The notes under the pieces are model-generated. The model saw nothing but the letters and a program-made list of their open reading frames with translations. It was not told the DNA's origin and made no database searches. A stretch of 64,000 bases of DNA from an uncultured Ruminiclostridium sp. (lineage in GTDB: Bacteria; Bacillota; Clostridia; Oscillospirales; Acutalibacteraceae): assembly GCA_902490005.1 (NCBI GenBank), contig CABUCM010000007.1:1-64000 (forward strand), in the 5' to 3' direction. A program made the position numbers and the translations under genes. Below are positions 43,893 to 53,084 of the stretch, piece after piece (within the stretch, counting starts at the first letter, position 1; each line of letters begins with the position of its first letter).

Positions 43893-45323
43893 TTAAACGT
43901 TGATTTCCGCCTGCTCTACCTTCAGGTCCCCATATTTTTTCAAAACATCCGCCACCTCGTGGCCGATGAAATGTTCCGTCTGCTGGGAAGCCCTGCCCAC
44001 ATATTTTTCAGGCTGCATAATTTCTTCCAGTTCTTCCATGGTAACGCCAAAAATAGGGTCGGCCGCAATACGCTCCAACAGATCGTTGTCGCCGCCCTCC
44101 TCTTTCACAACCTTGGAAGCCGCCATAGAGTGGACACGGATTCTCTCGTGGAGCTCCTGCCGGTCCGCGCCCCGTTTCACCGCGTCCATCATAATATTTT
44201 CCGTCGCCATAAAAGGAAGTTCCTTTTTCAGGCGCTGTTCAATCACTTTCGGGTATACCACCAGGCCGTCGGATACGTTCCGGTACAGGTTTAATATGGC
44301 GTCAACCGCCAGGAATCCCTCCGGCACACTGAGCCGCTTATTAGCGGAATCATCCAGAGTTCTCTCAAACCATTGGGTGGCCATGGTCATATAAGGGTTC
44401 AAGGTGTCCACCATCACATAGCGGGCCAGAGAAGCCATACGTTCGCTGCGCATGGGATTGCGCTTATACGCCATCGCGGAGGAGCCGATCTGGTTTTTCT
44501 CAAAAGGCTCTTCCACCTCTTTCAAATGCTGCAGCAACCGGATATCATTGGAAAATTTAGCCGCGCTCTGGGCGATGCCCGCCAGCACGTTGAGCATTTG
44601 GCTGTCCAGCTTTCTGGAATAGGTCTGGCCGGATACCGCAAAGCAGGATTGGTAGCCCATTTTTTCCGCAATGAGCTGGTCCAGCTTGCGGCACTTTTCG
44701 TGATCCCCTTCAAACAGCTCCAAAAAGCTTGCCTGGGTGCCGGTAGTTCCCTTGGACCCCAGCAGCTTCGCCTTGGAAAGCTGGTATTCCACATCCTCTA
44801 AATCCATCAAAAGGTCCTGGATCCAAAGGCACGCGCGCTTGCCGACAGTAGTAGGCTGGGCGGGCTGAAAATGGGTAAACGCCAAAGTTGGAAGATCCTT
44901 ATATTCCATGGCAAAGCCCGACAAGGCGCTGATAACCCCCACTAGCTTTTTCTGTACCAGCTTCAAAGCCTCCGTCATTATGATGACGTCGGTATTGTCG
45001 CCCACATAGCAGGAGGTAGCCCCCAGGTGAATAATGGGCTTCGCCTTGGGGCATTGGACGCCGAAGGCGTACACATGGGACATGACGTCGTGGCGGACCT
45101 CTTTTTCCCGCTTCTCCGCCACCTCGTAATTGATATCGTCCTGGTGAGCCTTCATCTCATCGATCTGCTCCTGGGTAATAGGTAGACCTAATTCTTTTTC
45201 CGACTCCGCCAAAGCGATCCATAGCTTTCTCCAGGTGCGGAATTTCATATCCGGGGAAAAAAGGTATTTCATCTCCTGGTCCGCATAGCGGGATGACAAG
45301 GGAGACTCATAAGTATCTTTCAT
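43893..45323 (-). CDS. purB: Adenylosuccinate lyase
   Basis: The 476-residue fumarase/aspartase-superfamily enzyme acts at two steps of purine synthesis. The signature loop GSSAMAYKRNPMRSERM is intact, as are the catalytic segments TSCYVGDNTD and FTHFQPAQPTTVGKRA. GGAGG precedes the ATG. The gene follows purF by 13 bases. Confidence 0.97.
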   Translation of the reverse strand: MKDTYESPLSSRYADQEMKYLFSPDMKFRTWRKLWIALAESEKELGLPITQEQIDEMKAHQDDINYEVAEKREKEVRHDVMSHVYAFGVQCPKAKPIIHLGATSCYVGDNTDVIIMTEALKLVQKKLVGVISALSGFAMEYKDLPTLAFTHFQPAQPTTVGKRACLWIQDLLMDLEDVEYQLSKAKLLGSKGTTGTQASFLELFEGDHEKCRKLDQLIAEKMGYQSCFAVSGQTYSRKLDSQMLNVLAGIAQSAAKFSNDIRLLQHLKEVEEPFEKNQIGSSAMAYKRNPMRSERMASLARYVMVDTLNPYMTMATQWFERTLDDSANKRLSVPEGFLAVDAILNLYRNVSDGLVVYPKVIEQRLKKELPFMATENIMMDAVKRGADRQELHERIRVHSMAASKVVKEEGGDNDLLERIAADPIFGVTMEELEEIMQPEKYVGRASQQTEHFIGHEVADVLKKYGDLKVEQAEINV

Positions 45324-45336
45324 TCAAAAATCCTCC

Positions 45337-46803
45337 TTAACGATGTACGGGGGTACAGCGCTGCTCCGGTTTGCCCTCCATCACGCGCGTGGGAATCGGC
45401 GCCGGGTAATTTCCGGTAAAGCAGGCGTCGCAGAAGCACTTTTCCTCTTTGCCGATCATTTGGCACAGGCTGTCCGGTTCCAGAAAACCAATGGAATCGG
45501 CGCCGCTGAGCCTGCCGATTTCTTCTACAGACATTTTACAGGCAATCAGCTCGTTTTTAGACGGGATGTCCGTTCCGTAATAACAGGGCCAGGTAAACGG
45601 CGGCGAACTGATTCTCAGATGGACCTCCTTAGCCCCGGCATCCCGCAGCATTTTAACAATGCGGTCACAAGTAGTGCCCCGGACAATGGAGTCATCCAGC
45701 ATCACAATACGCTTCCCCTCCACCGCGGTGATGAGGGGATTCAGCTTAATCCGGACACTGTTGCGCCTCTCCTGCTGAGTGGGCTTGATAAAGGTCCTGC
45801 CGATATAGTTATTTTTAACGATCCCCTTTTCATAGGGAATCCCGGATTCCTCGCTGTAGCCAATGGCCGCGTCGATGCCGGATTCGGGAACGCCGATCAC
45901 CAGGTCGGCCTCCACCGGATGCTGCCGGGCTAAAAGACGCCCGGCCTCTTTTCTCGCCTCATACACGCTGACGCCGTCGATGACGCTGTCAGTGCGGGCG
46001 AAATAGATATACTCAAAAATGCAGGGGGAGATCTTCCCGGAGCAGTGGTCACGGATGGATTTGACTCCGCTTGGGTCCACTACCACAATTTCACCGGGCT
46101 CCACATCCCGGATAAACTCCGCGCCGCAGGCGTCTAAGGCGCAGGACTCGCTGGCGAAAACATATCCCTTGCCCAGCTTGCCTAAACACAGCGGCCGGAA
46201 CCCGTTGGGGTCCCTGGCGGCGATCAGCTTCTGCGGGCTCATCACCAGTAAAGAATAGGCTCCTTGAATCTGAGGCATAGCCCTGCGGACCGCCTCCTCT
46301 ATGGAGCCGCTGTGCATACGCTCCCTGGCGATAATATAGGCGATCACCTCGGAGTCGATGGTCGTCTGAAAAATAGCTCCCCGGTGTTCCAGCTCCCGCC
46401 GGATTTCATGGGCATTGGTCAGATTGCCGTTATGGGCGATGGCCAGGGTACCCTTGATATAACGCATCACCAGCGGCTGGGCGTTTTCCGGCACACTGTC
46501 GCCTGCGGTGGAATACCGCACATGGCTGACACAGATTTGCCCGGAAAGCTTGTCCAGGTCCTTCGGATGAAAAACCTCGCTGACCAGTCCCATATCCTTA
46601 TGGTAAGAAATGACGCCCCGGTCGTTTACCGCGATACCGCAGCTTTCCTGACCCCGGTGCTGCAGGGCCAAAAGGCCGTTATAAGCGGCATAGGCCGGCG
46701 GCATGACATCGTCTCCATACAAACCGAAAACGCCGCACTCTTCATGCGGCTTTTCGGAGAATCCTATCTTGTTTGATTCCTTAGAATAAGAATGATTCAA
46801 CAT
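45337..46803 (-). CDS. purF: Amidophosphoribosyltransferase
   Basis: The 488-residue enzyme catalyses the first committed purine step. The propeptide ends at HEECGVFG, exposing the catalytic Cys. HNGNLTNAHEIRREL is the glutaminase segment, and the PRPP loop is IVMLDDSIVRGTTCDRIV. C-terminal cysteines (CFCDACF plus two upstream) point to the Bacillus-type 4Fe-4S enzyme. The ATG at 46803 is preferred over a frame reaching 46836 that would overlap purC. Confidence 0.96.
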   Translation of the reverse strand: MLNHSYSKESNKIGFSEKPHEECGVFGLYGDDVMPPAYAAYNGLLALQHRGQESCGIAVNDRGVISYHKDMGLVSEVFHPKDLDKLSGQICVSHVRYSTAGDSVPENAQPLVMRYIKGTLAIAHNGNLTNAHEIRRELEHRGAIFQTTIDSEVIAYIIARERMHSGSIEEAVRRAMPQIQGAYSLLVMSPQKLIAARDPNGFRPLCLGKLGKGYVFASESCALDACGAEFIRDVEPGEIVVVDPSGVKSIRDHCSGKISPCIFEYIYFARTDSVIDGVSVYEARKEAGRLLARQHPVEADLVIGVPESGIDAAIGYSEESGIPYEKGIVKNNYIGRTFIKPTQQERRNSVRIKLNPLITAVEGKRIVMLDDSIVRGTTCDRIVKMLRDAGAKEVHLRISSPPFTWPCYYGTDIPSKNELIACKMSVEEIGRLSGADSIGFLEPDSLCQMIGKEEKCFCDACFTGNYPAPIPTRVMEGKPEQRCTPVHR

Positions 46804-46819
46804 TACACCATCCCAAAAA

Positions 46820-47527
46820 TTATGCAAGTCCAACACGCTTCATCATTTCAGCATAAGCTTCTTCCACGCCGCCCATGTCTCTGCGGAAACGGTCCTTATC
46901 CAGCTTTTCATGGGTGTTAATATCCCAGAACCGGCAGGTATCAGGGGAAATCTCATCCGCCAGAATAATCTGGCCGTCACAGCGGCCAAATTCCAGCTTG
47001 AAGTCGATAAGCTCCACACCGGTCTTGGCAAAGAATTCCTTTAAAAGATCGTTGATCTGAAAGGTCATCGCGGTAATGGTATCTATTTCTTCTTTGGTGG
47101 CATAACCCATGGCCAGCACGTGGTACTCATTGACCATTGGATCGCCAAGGTCGTCATCCTTATAGCAGAACTCTAAGATGGGGCATTTCAGCTCGGTTCC
47201 CTCGGCAACGCCTAACCGCTTGGAAAAGCTGCCGGCGGCCTTGTTGCGGACGATAACCTCCAGAGGAACGATTTGAACCTTCTTCAAAACCGTTTCCCTG
47301 TCGTTAAGCTCCTCCACATAGTCGGTTTTCACTCCGTTTTTTTCCAGCATCTGCATCAGATAGTTGGACATTTTATTATTGACAACGCCCTTTCCCACGA
47401 TGGTGCCCTTTTTCTGGCCGTTGAACGCGGTTGCGTCGTCCTTATAAGAAACGATCACGTACTTGTCATCATCAGTGGCATAAACCTTCTTTGCTTTTCC
47501 CTCATACATCATCTGCGCTTTTTGCAT
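46820..47527 (-). CDS. purC: Phosphoribosylaminoimidazole-succinocarboxamide synthase
   Basis: The 235-residue SAICAR synthetase has MYEGKAKKVYATDD, VRNKAAGSF, LIDFKLEFG and LADEISPDTCRFWD, all family motifs. The ATG at 47527 has AAGGAGG 9 bases upstream. A 41-residue upstream extension of the frame has no site and covers the promoter. First gene of purC-purF-purB. Confidence 0.97.
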   Translation of the reverse strand: MQKAQMMYEGKAKKVYATDDDKYVIVSYKDDATAFNGQKKGTIVGKGVVNNKMSNYLMQMLEKNGVKTDYVEELNDRETVLKKVQIVPLEVIVRNKAAGSFSKRLGVAEGTELKCPILEFCYKDDDLGDPMVNEYHVLAMGYATKEEIDTITAMTFQINDLLKEFFAKTGVELIDFKLEFGRCDGQIILADEISPDTCRFWDINTHEKLDKDRFRRDMGGVEEAYAEMMKRVGLA

Positions 47528-47590
47528 GAATGAATGCCTCCTTCTTAATTTACAGCAAATAATCCTTTTACAGGCTACAAATCTGTTTTT

Positions 47591-47619
47591 ATTATACCTT
47601 GCCTCAACAACTTTCGCAA
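47591..47619 (-). promoter_or_regulatory. Promoter of purC-purF-purB
   Basis: TTGCGA (47614-47619) and TATAAT (47591-47596) with a 17-base spacer. Leader is about 55 bases. No PurR box or riboswitch fold was recognised in it. Confidence 0.7.
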
Positions 47620-47749
47620 TAAGCGATAAAACAGAATGGAAAATTCCCACATTTCACTAGAAAAACAGAGGCCTTTTCCATTGGGTTTTGGCTGAAGTCA
47701 CAACAAAACAGCAAAAGCCTTCTTTCAGCCAATCGGCATTAAAACAAAA

Positions 47750-47797
47750 AGCAGCGGAACGGAGCCCGGCTTCCGCCAATTCCCCGTCCGCTGTTTT
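47750..47797 (-). terminator. Terminator after asnA
   Basis: CAGCGGA (47752-47758) pairs with TCCGCTG (47787-47793), followed on minus by UUUUUGUUUU. Confidence 0.75.
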
Positions 47798-48808
47798 TTA
47801 TAGCAAATGAATATTATTTTCCTCACACAGGCGGATGGTTTCCTCCGGCCAAATAGATGACTGCACCTCGCCGATGTGGGCCCGGCGCAGAAAAAACATA
47901 CAAATTCTAGATTGCCCAATGCCGCCGCCGATGGTATAAGGAAGCTCATCGTTGAGCAGGGCCTTCTGAAACGGAAGCTCCGCCCGCTCCATGCAGCCCG
48001 CGATTTCAAGCTGAGCCCGCAGCGATTTGGCGTCCACCCGAATTCCCATAGAGGAAAGCTCCAGGGCGGTATCCAGCATAGGATAATCCACAATAATATC
48101 CCCGTTTAGATTCCAATCGTCATAATCAGGCGCACGCCCGTCGTGGGGCTTGCCGTTCCTCAAAGCGCCGCCGATGCCCATTAAGAACACCGCGCCGTGC
48201 TCCTTCACGATCTGGCGCTCCCGCTCCTTGGTGGAAAGGCCGCGGTAGCGGTCCTCCAGTTCCGCGGTGGTGACAAAGGTAATGTGCTTGGGCAGGACCG
48301 GCTTAATCTGAGGATAATAAGAAGCCACATACATCTCCGTGCGCTTTAAAACATCATAGATCTGATTGACTACGGTTTTTAACGTATCGATGGTGCGTTC
48401 TTCTTTTCCGATAATTTTTTCCCAGTCCCACTGATCCACATAGATAGAATGGAGATTATCCGTATCCTCATCCCGGCGGATGGCGTTCATATCCGTGTAA
48501 AGCCCTTCGCCCTTACAAAATCCATAGCGTTTCAGAGCCATGCGTTTCCATTTCGCCAAGGAATGGACGATCTCTACCGGGGCGTCGTCAAGCTCTCTAA
48601 TACCAAAAGTCACGGGGCGCTCCACGCCGTTTAAATTATCGTTCAGCCCGGAAGCCGGATTCACAAACAAAGGGGCGGAAACCCGGGTCAAGGAAAGAGC
48701 CGCGGAAAGCTCCCGCTCAAAAAAATCCTTAATCAGCTTAATGGCAACTTCTGTTTCCCGTATGGTCATACCCGCGCTATACTGGGCAGGAAGCTTCAAA
48801 TTCTGCAT
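47798..48808 (-). CDS. asnA: Aspartate--ammonia ligase
   Basis: The 336-residue ammonia-dependent asparagine synthetase has a class II aminoacyl-tRNA-synthetase-like fold. Visible motifs are QWDWEKII, HAVFLMGIGGALRNGKPHDGRAPDYDDW and GGGIGQSRICMF. AAAGGAG precedes the ATG. It follows glnA by 31 bases, so glutamine and asparagine synthesis are likely co-transcribed. Confidence 0.97.
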   Translation of the reverse strand: MQNLKLPAQYSAGMTIRETEVAIKLIKDFFERELSAALSLTRVSAPLFVNPASGLNDNLNGVERPVTFGIRELDDAPVEIVHSLAKWKRMALKRYGFCKGEGLYTDMNAIRRDEDTDNLHSIYVDQWDWEKIIGKEERTIDTLKTVVNQIYDVLKRTEMYVASYYPQIKPVLPKHITFVTTAELEDRYRGLSTKERERQIVKEHGAVFLMGIGGALRNGKPHDGRAPDYDDWNLNGDIIVDYPMLDTALELSSMGIRVDAKSLRAQLEIAGCMERAELPFQKALLNDELPYTIGGGIGQSRICMFFLRRAHIGEVQSSIWPEETIRLCEENNIHLL

Positions 48809-48839
48809 TCGTACGATCTCCTTTGCTTTTTGTATGGGC

Positions 48840-50189
48840 TTAATATCTGCTCAAATAGTTTTTAATCTCCCACTCGGTTACCACATTGCGGTACTGGTTC
48901 CATTCTTTTTGCTTATAAGCCACATACTTCATAAACGCGTGGGAGCCCAAGGTCTTATGAATAAGACTGTCCTTTTTCATAGCGCGGACCGCCCGGTCCA
49001 AATTATCCGGAATATTTTCAATTCCCATAGCCTCCCGCTCGTCGTCAGACAGCTTGAATACATTGCTGTCCGTGGAAGCCGGCGGAGTCAAATTTCGCTT
49101 AATGCCATCCAGCCCTGCCGCCAGACAAACCGCCAGCACCAGATAAGGATTCGCGGAGGGGTCAGGATTTCGCAGTTCAATTCTGGTACCCGCGCCTCTG
49201 GCAGCCGGGACCCTTACCAGGGGACTGCGGTTCTGCGCCGACCAGGCGATATAAACCGGCGCCTCATAGCCAGGGACCAGGCGTTTATAGGAATTTACAA
49301 TCGGATTGGTAATCGCGGTCATACCCTTGGCGTGGTCCATGATGCCGGCGATAAAATTATAAGCGATTTGGGAAAGCCCATTGGGATCCTTGGGATCCGC
49401 AAAGACGTTTTCCCCATCCCGGCAAAGGGACATATTAATATGCATACCGGAGCCCGCTTCGTTGAACAGAGGTTTCGGCATAAAGGTCGCATGGAGCTTA
49501 TGGCGCTCCGCGATAGATTTCACCGCCAGTTTAAAGGTCATAATATTGTCGGCAGCGGTAAGGGCCTCACTGTATTTAAAGTCAATTTCGTGCTGTCCGG
49601 GGGCGCATTCGTGGTGAGAAGCCTCGATTTCAAATCCCATATCTTCCAGGGTCAGGCAGATATCCCTTCTGGCGTCTTCTCCCCGGTCTACCGGGCCCAG
49701 TTCGAAGTAGCTTCCGCGATCGATGGTATTGGTGGTGGGGTTCCCATCCTCATCGGTCTGGAACAGGAAAAATTCACATTCCGGCCCCACATTAAAGGTA
49801 AAGCCCATTTTGGCGGCTTCCGCCAGGGTTCGCCGAAGAATGCTTCTGGGATCGCCCTCAAAGGGGTTGCCGTCGGTTTTATGAACGTCACAGATCAGGC
49901 GGGCCACCTTGCCGTGCTCCTGTTTCCAGGGGTAGATCATAAAGCTGCCCAAATCCGGATAAAGGTACATATCGGATTCTTCGATCCGCACAAAGCCTTC
50001 AATGGAAGATCCATCAAACATGCACTTGTTATCCAGAGCTTTTTCCAATTGGCTTTCTGTAATCGCCACGTTTTTGCATTGGCCGAAAATATCGGTGAAC
50101 TGCAAACGCACAAAACGAATTTTCTGCTCTTTTACAATGCGGATGATCTCTTCTTTTGCAAACTGCGGCATTTTCGCCATTTCTGCCAT
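48840..50189 (-). CDS. glnA: Type I glutamine synthetase
   Basis: The 449-residue enzyme fixes ammonia into glutamine. Motifs are FDGSSIEGFVRIEESDM, FNVGPECEFFLF, GSGMHINMSL and RIELRNPDPSANPYL. The length fits the GSI-alpha class of Firmicutes, which is feedback-inhibited and not adenylylated. GGGGGA 7 bases upstream selects the ATG at 50189; the upstream ATG at 50204 has none. A strong promoter and a leader hairpin precede it. Confidence 0.96.
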   Translation of the reverse strand: MAEMAKMPQFAKEEIIRIVKEQKIRFVRLQFTDIFGQCKNVAITESQLEKALDNKCMFDGSSIEGFVRIEESDMYLYPDLGSFMIYPWKQEHGKVARLICDVHKTDGNPFEGDPRSILRRTLAEAAKMGFTFNVGPECEFFLFQTDEDGNPTTNTIDRGSYFELGPVDRGEDARRDICLTLEDMGFEIEASHHECAPGQHEIDFKYSEALTAADNIMTFKLAVKSIAERHKLHATFMPKPLFNEAGSGMHINMSLCRDGENVFADPKDPNGLSQIAYNFIAGIMDHAKGMTAITNPIVNSYKRLVPGYEAPVYIAWSAQNRSPLVRVPAARGAGTRIELRNPDPSANPYLVLAVCLAAGLDGIKRNLTPPASTDSNVFKLSDDEREAMGIENIPDNLDRAVRAMKKDSLIHKTLGSHAFMKYVAYKQKEWNQYRNVVTEWEIKNYLSRY

Positions 50190-50244
50190 TCTGCTTTCCC
50201 CCATATGAAATTTTTGTAAGCCCTAAAAGCATCCTCTTCAAAAG

Positions 50245-50274
50245 AAAGCGTCCCAATGGATCTTGGAACGCTTT
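50245..50274 (-). promoter_or_regulatory. Hairpin in the glnA leader (possible attenuator)
   Basis: AAAGCGTCCCAA (50245-50256) pairs with TTGGAACGCTTT (50263-50274) around a 6-base loop, followed on minus by CUUUUG. It lies between the glnA promoter and start. The loop lacks the A1/G4 pattern expected of ANTAR target hairpins. Confidence 0.55.
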
Positions 50275-50310
50275 TGCCGAAAGGCTGATTTTTACTGCTG
50301 TATGGTAATA

Positions 50311-50340
50311 ATTATACCATTTTTAAATTGACGATTTCAA
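50311..50340 (-). promoter_or_regulatory. glnA promoter
   Basis: TTGAAA (50335-50340) and TATAAT (50311-50316) with an 18-base spacer give a leader of about 115 bases. Confidence 0.75.
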
Positions 50341-50420
50341 GGGATTCCGGGTATCAGGGATAAAAAGTGAAATTTTTGGCGTTTTCCATAAGGAACCCGA
50401 TCTTTCAAGAAAAAATGTAT

Positions 50421-51179
50421 TCATCTTCTAACAGAAATCCCTCGTCCGGCAAGATAAGTTTTCAGTTCCGGAATAGAAATTTCTCCAAAATGGAACAATG
50501 AGGCCGCTAAAACCGCATCCGCTTTCCCCTGGGTAAAGGCATCGTAAAAATGGGAAAGCTTTCCCGCGCCGCCGGAAGCGATCACCGGGATGCCCACCCG
50601 TTCGGAAACCGCCCGGGTCAGTTCCAGGTCGTAGCCCTCTTTAACGCCGTCGCAGTCCATGCTGGTGAGCAGGATCTCTCCCGCTCCGAGGCGTTCCGCT
50701 TCCGCAGCCCATTTCACCGCGTCCATTTCCATATTGATCCTGCCGCCGTTAATGTAAACATCCCAGCCGCCTTGTTCCCGCCGCTTGGCGTCGATGGCTA
50801 CAACTACGCACTGGCTGCCGAATTTATAGGCCGCCTCGCTGATAATCTCAGGGCGTTTGATGGCGGCGGAGTTCACGGATACTTTATCCGCTCCAGCCCG
50901 CAGAAGCTCAGTGAAGTCCCCCACTGTCCGGATACCGCCGCCTACGGTAAAGGGAATAAATATCTTTTCCGCCACTTGGCTGACAATATCCAGCATAATG
51001 CCTCTCGCGTCAGAAGAGGCCGTAATATCCAAAAGCACCAACTCGTCCGCTTCCTGGCGGTCATAGGCAACAGCCGCTTCCACCGGGTCGCCGGCATCCC
51101 GCAAATTCACAAAGCTGGTTCCCTTCACTACCCTGCCGTTTTTTACATCCAAACAGGGGATAATCCTTTTTGCGTGCAT
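50421..51179 (-). CDS. hisF: Imidazole glycerol phosphate synthase, cyclase subunit
   Basis: The 252-residue beta/alpha barrel opens with RIIPCLDVKNGRVVKG and has DITAS, GGGIRT, ADKVSVNSAA and ASGGAGK phosphate-site motifs. It uses ammonia from HisH to make IGP and AICAR. ATG follows the hisH stop immediately (TGAATG). Confidence 0.97.
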   Translation of the reverse strand: MHAKRIIPCLDVKNGRVVKGTSFVNLRDAGDPVEAAVAYDRQEADELVLLDITASSDARGIMLDIVSQVAEKIFIPFTVGGGIRTVGDFTELLRAGADKVSVNSAAIKRPEIISEAAYKFGSQCVVVAIDAKRREQGGWDVYINGGRINMEMDAVKWAAEAERLGAGEILLTSMDCDGVKEGYDLELTRAVSERVGIPVIASGGAGKLSHFYDAFTQGKADAVLAASLFHFGEISIPELKTYLAGRGISVRR

Positions 51180-51803
51180 TCAGCGTCCCTCCCCTCTGGT
51201 AATCGCCGCGAAATTGCGCAGCATCCGCAGCCCGGCCTGTCCGCTTTTCTCCGGATGGAACTGGGTCGCGAAAACATTGCCCCTCTGCACCGATGCGTCA
51301 ATGGTAACGCCGTACTGCGTGCGGGAAGAAACGATCGCCGGGTCATCGGCTGTCAAATAATAGGAGTGGACAAAGTAAACGTAAGGGCTTCCCTCGATTC
51401 CGGCAAAAATACCCGTCCGGCTGGCAATCGTCAGGTCATTCCAGCCCATATGAGGAATTTTCAACCCTTCCCCCGCCGGGATTTTTGTGATCTTTCCCTT
51501 TAAAATGCCCAGCCCTTTCGCCCCGGGGCTTTCTTCGCTGGCTTCAAACAAAAGCTGAAGCCCTAGGCAAATGCCTAGAAACGGCTTTCCGCTATTGGCA
51601 AACTCAATCACCGGTTCCGTCAAACCGGATGCCTTCATGCAGTCCATGGCGTCGGCAAAAGAGCCCACGCCGGGCAGAATAGCCCCATCCGATTTTTTTA
51701 GAACCTCCTTATCCTTGGTAACGACAGCGTCACAGCCGATATAATGAAGCGCTTTGACCACGCTTTGCAGGTTTCCGGCGCCATAATCAATCACAGAGAT
51801 CAC
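51180..51803 (-). CDS. hisH: Imidazole glycerol phosphate synthase, glutaminase subunit
   Basis: The 207-residue class I amidotransferase has the nucleophile in LGICLGLQLLFE and His/Glu in ATQFHPEKSG. Start is GTG at 51803. It pairs with hisF; no other histidine genes are in the window. Confidence 0.96.
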   Translation of the reverse strand: MISVIDYGAGNLQSVVKALHYIGCDAVVTKDKEVLKKSDGAILPGVGSFADAMDCMKASGLTEPVIEFANSGKPFLGICLGLQLLFEASEESPGAKGLGILKGKITKIPAGEGLKIPHMGWNDLTIASRTGIFAGIEGSPYVYFVHSYYLTADDPAIVSSRTQYGVTIDASVQRGNVFATQFHPEKSGQAGLRMLRNFAAITRGEGR

Positions 51804-51984
51804 AAGACCACACCCTTTTATGTTGGATTGAACCCACGATTAGGTTACGGCTTATTGTAGCATTTTTAGCGGCAAATGGCAAATAATTCTCAGTGGCATG
51901 GAGAAATAGAGAACTCATTTTTCCTCATAATAAATATCAATAAATTTTTATTTTTCACCTTCCGTGGATTCTAGCTATATTTTA

Positions 51985-52013
51985 TTGCTTTCAAAATATA
52001 ATTGTGATATAGT
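51985..52013 (+). promoter_or_regulatory. mntP promoter
   Basis: TTGCTT (51985-51990) and TATAGT (52008-52013) with a 17-base spacer. The ~25-base leader leaves no room for a yybP-ykoY manganese riboswitch downstream of it. Confidence 0.6.
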
Positions 52014-52044
52014 ATAAAGAATCTGTATTCTCGGAGGAGTCAAA

Positions 52045-52632
52045 ATGGATTATCTAGCGTTATTTGGGATCGCAGTCGGCCTTTCCATGGACGCGTTTGC
52101 GGTTTCTCTGACCAATGGTGCGGTTACCAGAAATCTAAGGCTGAAACACGCCCTGGAGATCGCCTTGGCTTTTGGTGTTTTTCAGGCTGTCATGCCTATC
52201 ATCGGCTGGCTGGTGGGGATCGCCGGAAAAGGTATTATAGAATCGGTGGACCACTGGGTGGCGTTCATCTTGCTGGGATATATCGGCGGAAAGATGGTTT
52301 ATGATTCCATCAAAGAAGCGAGGAATCCAGAACCGAAAGAATGCCGTGACCCTATCAAATTCAAAATGCTGATGGTCATGGCCGTGGCCACCAGCATCGA
52401 CGCCTTGGCAACAGGTATTATCCTTCCCTCCGTAATTGGCGCCTCTGCCGTTTTCCTGATGTTTATTGCAGTAGGGCTGATCGGGTTAACCACCTTTTTG
52501 ATTTCCTTTATCGGCGTCTATATCGGGAAAAAATTTGGAGACCTGTTCTCGTCTAAAGCAGAGCTTTTAGGCGGGTTGGTATTGATTGGCATCGGCTGTA
52601 AAATCTTGATTGAGCATTTATTTTTTTCCTGA
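52045..52632 (+). CDS. mntP: Manganese efflux pump MntP
   Basis: The 195-residue membrane protein has six hydrophobic segments in two repeats. Each begins with the family motif: GLSMDAFAVSLTNG and ATSIDALATG, whose Asp residues line the metal path. It exports Mn2+. GGAGGAG precedes the ATG. It starts the mixed-strand half of the window. Confidence 0.95.
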   Translation: MDYLALFGIAVGLSMDAFAVSLTNGAVTRNLRLKHALEIALAFGVFQAVMPIIGWLVGIAGKGIIESVDHWVAFILLGYIGGKMVYDSIKEARNPEPKECRDPIKFKMLMVMAVATSIDALATGIILPSVIGASAVFLMFIAVGLIGLTTFLISFIGVYIGKKFGDLFSSKAELLGGLVLIGIGCKILIEHLFFS

Positions 52633-52780
52633 TCTGCTAGGCCTGCTATTATGATAACCCTCTTCACGAAAAAAGCGGTTTTTCTTTATGACACCGGCGC
52701 TTCTGTAAAATATGGTTTATACTCTTTTTCTACTTTATTACACAATTTTTTTAAAGAATTCAAAACTTCCTAAAAAGTGG

Positions 52781-52809
52781 TTGACAATTCTAAATTCATA
52801 TGCTAAAAT
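52781..52809 (+). promoter_or_regulatory. tRNA-Leu promoter
   Basis: Perfect TTGACA (52781-52786) and TAAAAT (52804-52809) with 17-base spacing, 34 bases before the mature tRNA. Confidence 0.88.
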
Positions 52810-52843
52810 CTATAACTGTCGCCACGGGTGATAAATTGAATAT

Positions 52844-52930
52844 GCGGATATGGCGGAATTGGCAGACGCGTATGGTTCAGGTCCATATGAATGCAAGTTC
52901 ATGCAGGTTCAAGTCCTGTTATCCGCACCA
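52844..52930 (+). tRNA. tRNA-Leu (CAG)
   Basis: The acceptor stem GCGGATA pairs with TATCCGC. The D-arm is GGCGGAATTGGCAGACGC, and the anticodon loop TTCAGGT between TATGG and CCATA gives CAG. A class II long variable arm (GAATGCAAGTTCATGC region), T-arm CAGGTTCAAGTCCTG and encoded CCA are all present. 87 bases. Confidence 0.97.
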
Positions 52931-52934
52931 TGCT

Positions 52935-52971
52935 GAGCCTGGACGCAATTCGCGTTCCAGGCTTTTTCTTT
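52935..52971 (+). terminator. tRNA-Leu terminator
   Basis: AGCCTGGACGC pairs with GCGTTCCAGGCT, then UUUUUCUUUU. Confidence 0.9.
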
Positions 52972-53033
52972 TGCTCAGAGTGAGACGCTCGCGCTGAGAG
53001 ATGGGTATCTTTTGGGTAGCGCAAACCCAGTCG

Positions 53034-53072
53034 AGAGCCTCGGCACGCAGTTCGCGTGCGAGGCTTTTGCTT
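53034..53072 (+). terminator. Second tandem terminator
   Basis: AGCCTCGGCACGC pairs with GCGTGCGAGGCT (one bulge), then UUUUGCUUU. Its sequence closely resembles the first terminator. Confidence 0.75.
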
Positions 53073-53084
53073 TGCCTGTATATT

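Noticed and set aside
47688..47732. 9-base inverted repeat (TTGGCTGAA/TTCAGCCAA) between asnA and purC
   Set aside because: Too far from the purC promoter and without a T-run; an additional asnA terminator already lies nearby.
48540..50219. A plus-strand open frame of about 559 codons opposite asnA and glnA
   Set aside because: Both minus-strand genes are unmistakable. The antisense frame is a product of their codon bias and has no binding site or domain.
51985..52044. yybP-ykoY manganese riboswitch before mntP
   Set aside because: A good promoter lies only about 30 bases before the start, and none of the riboswitch's conserved loops are present.
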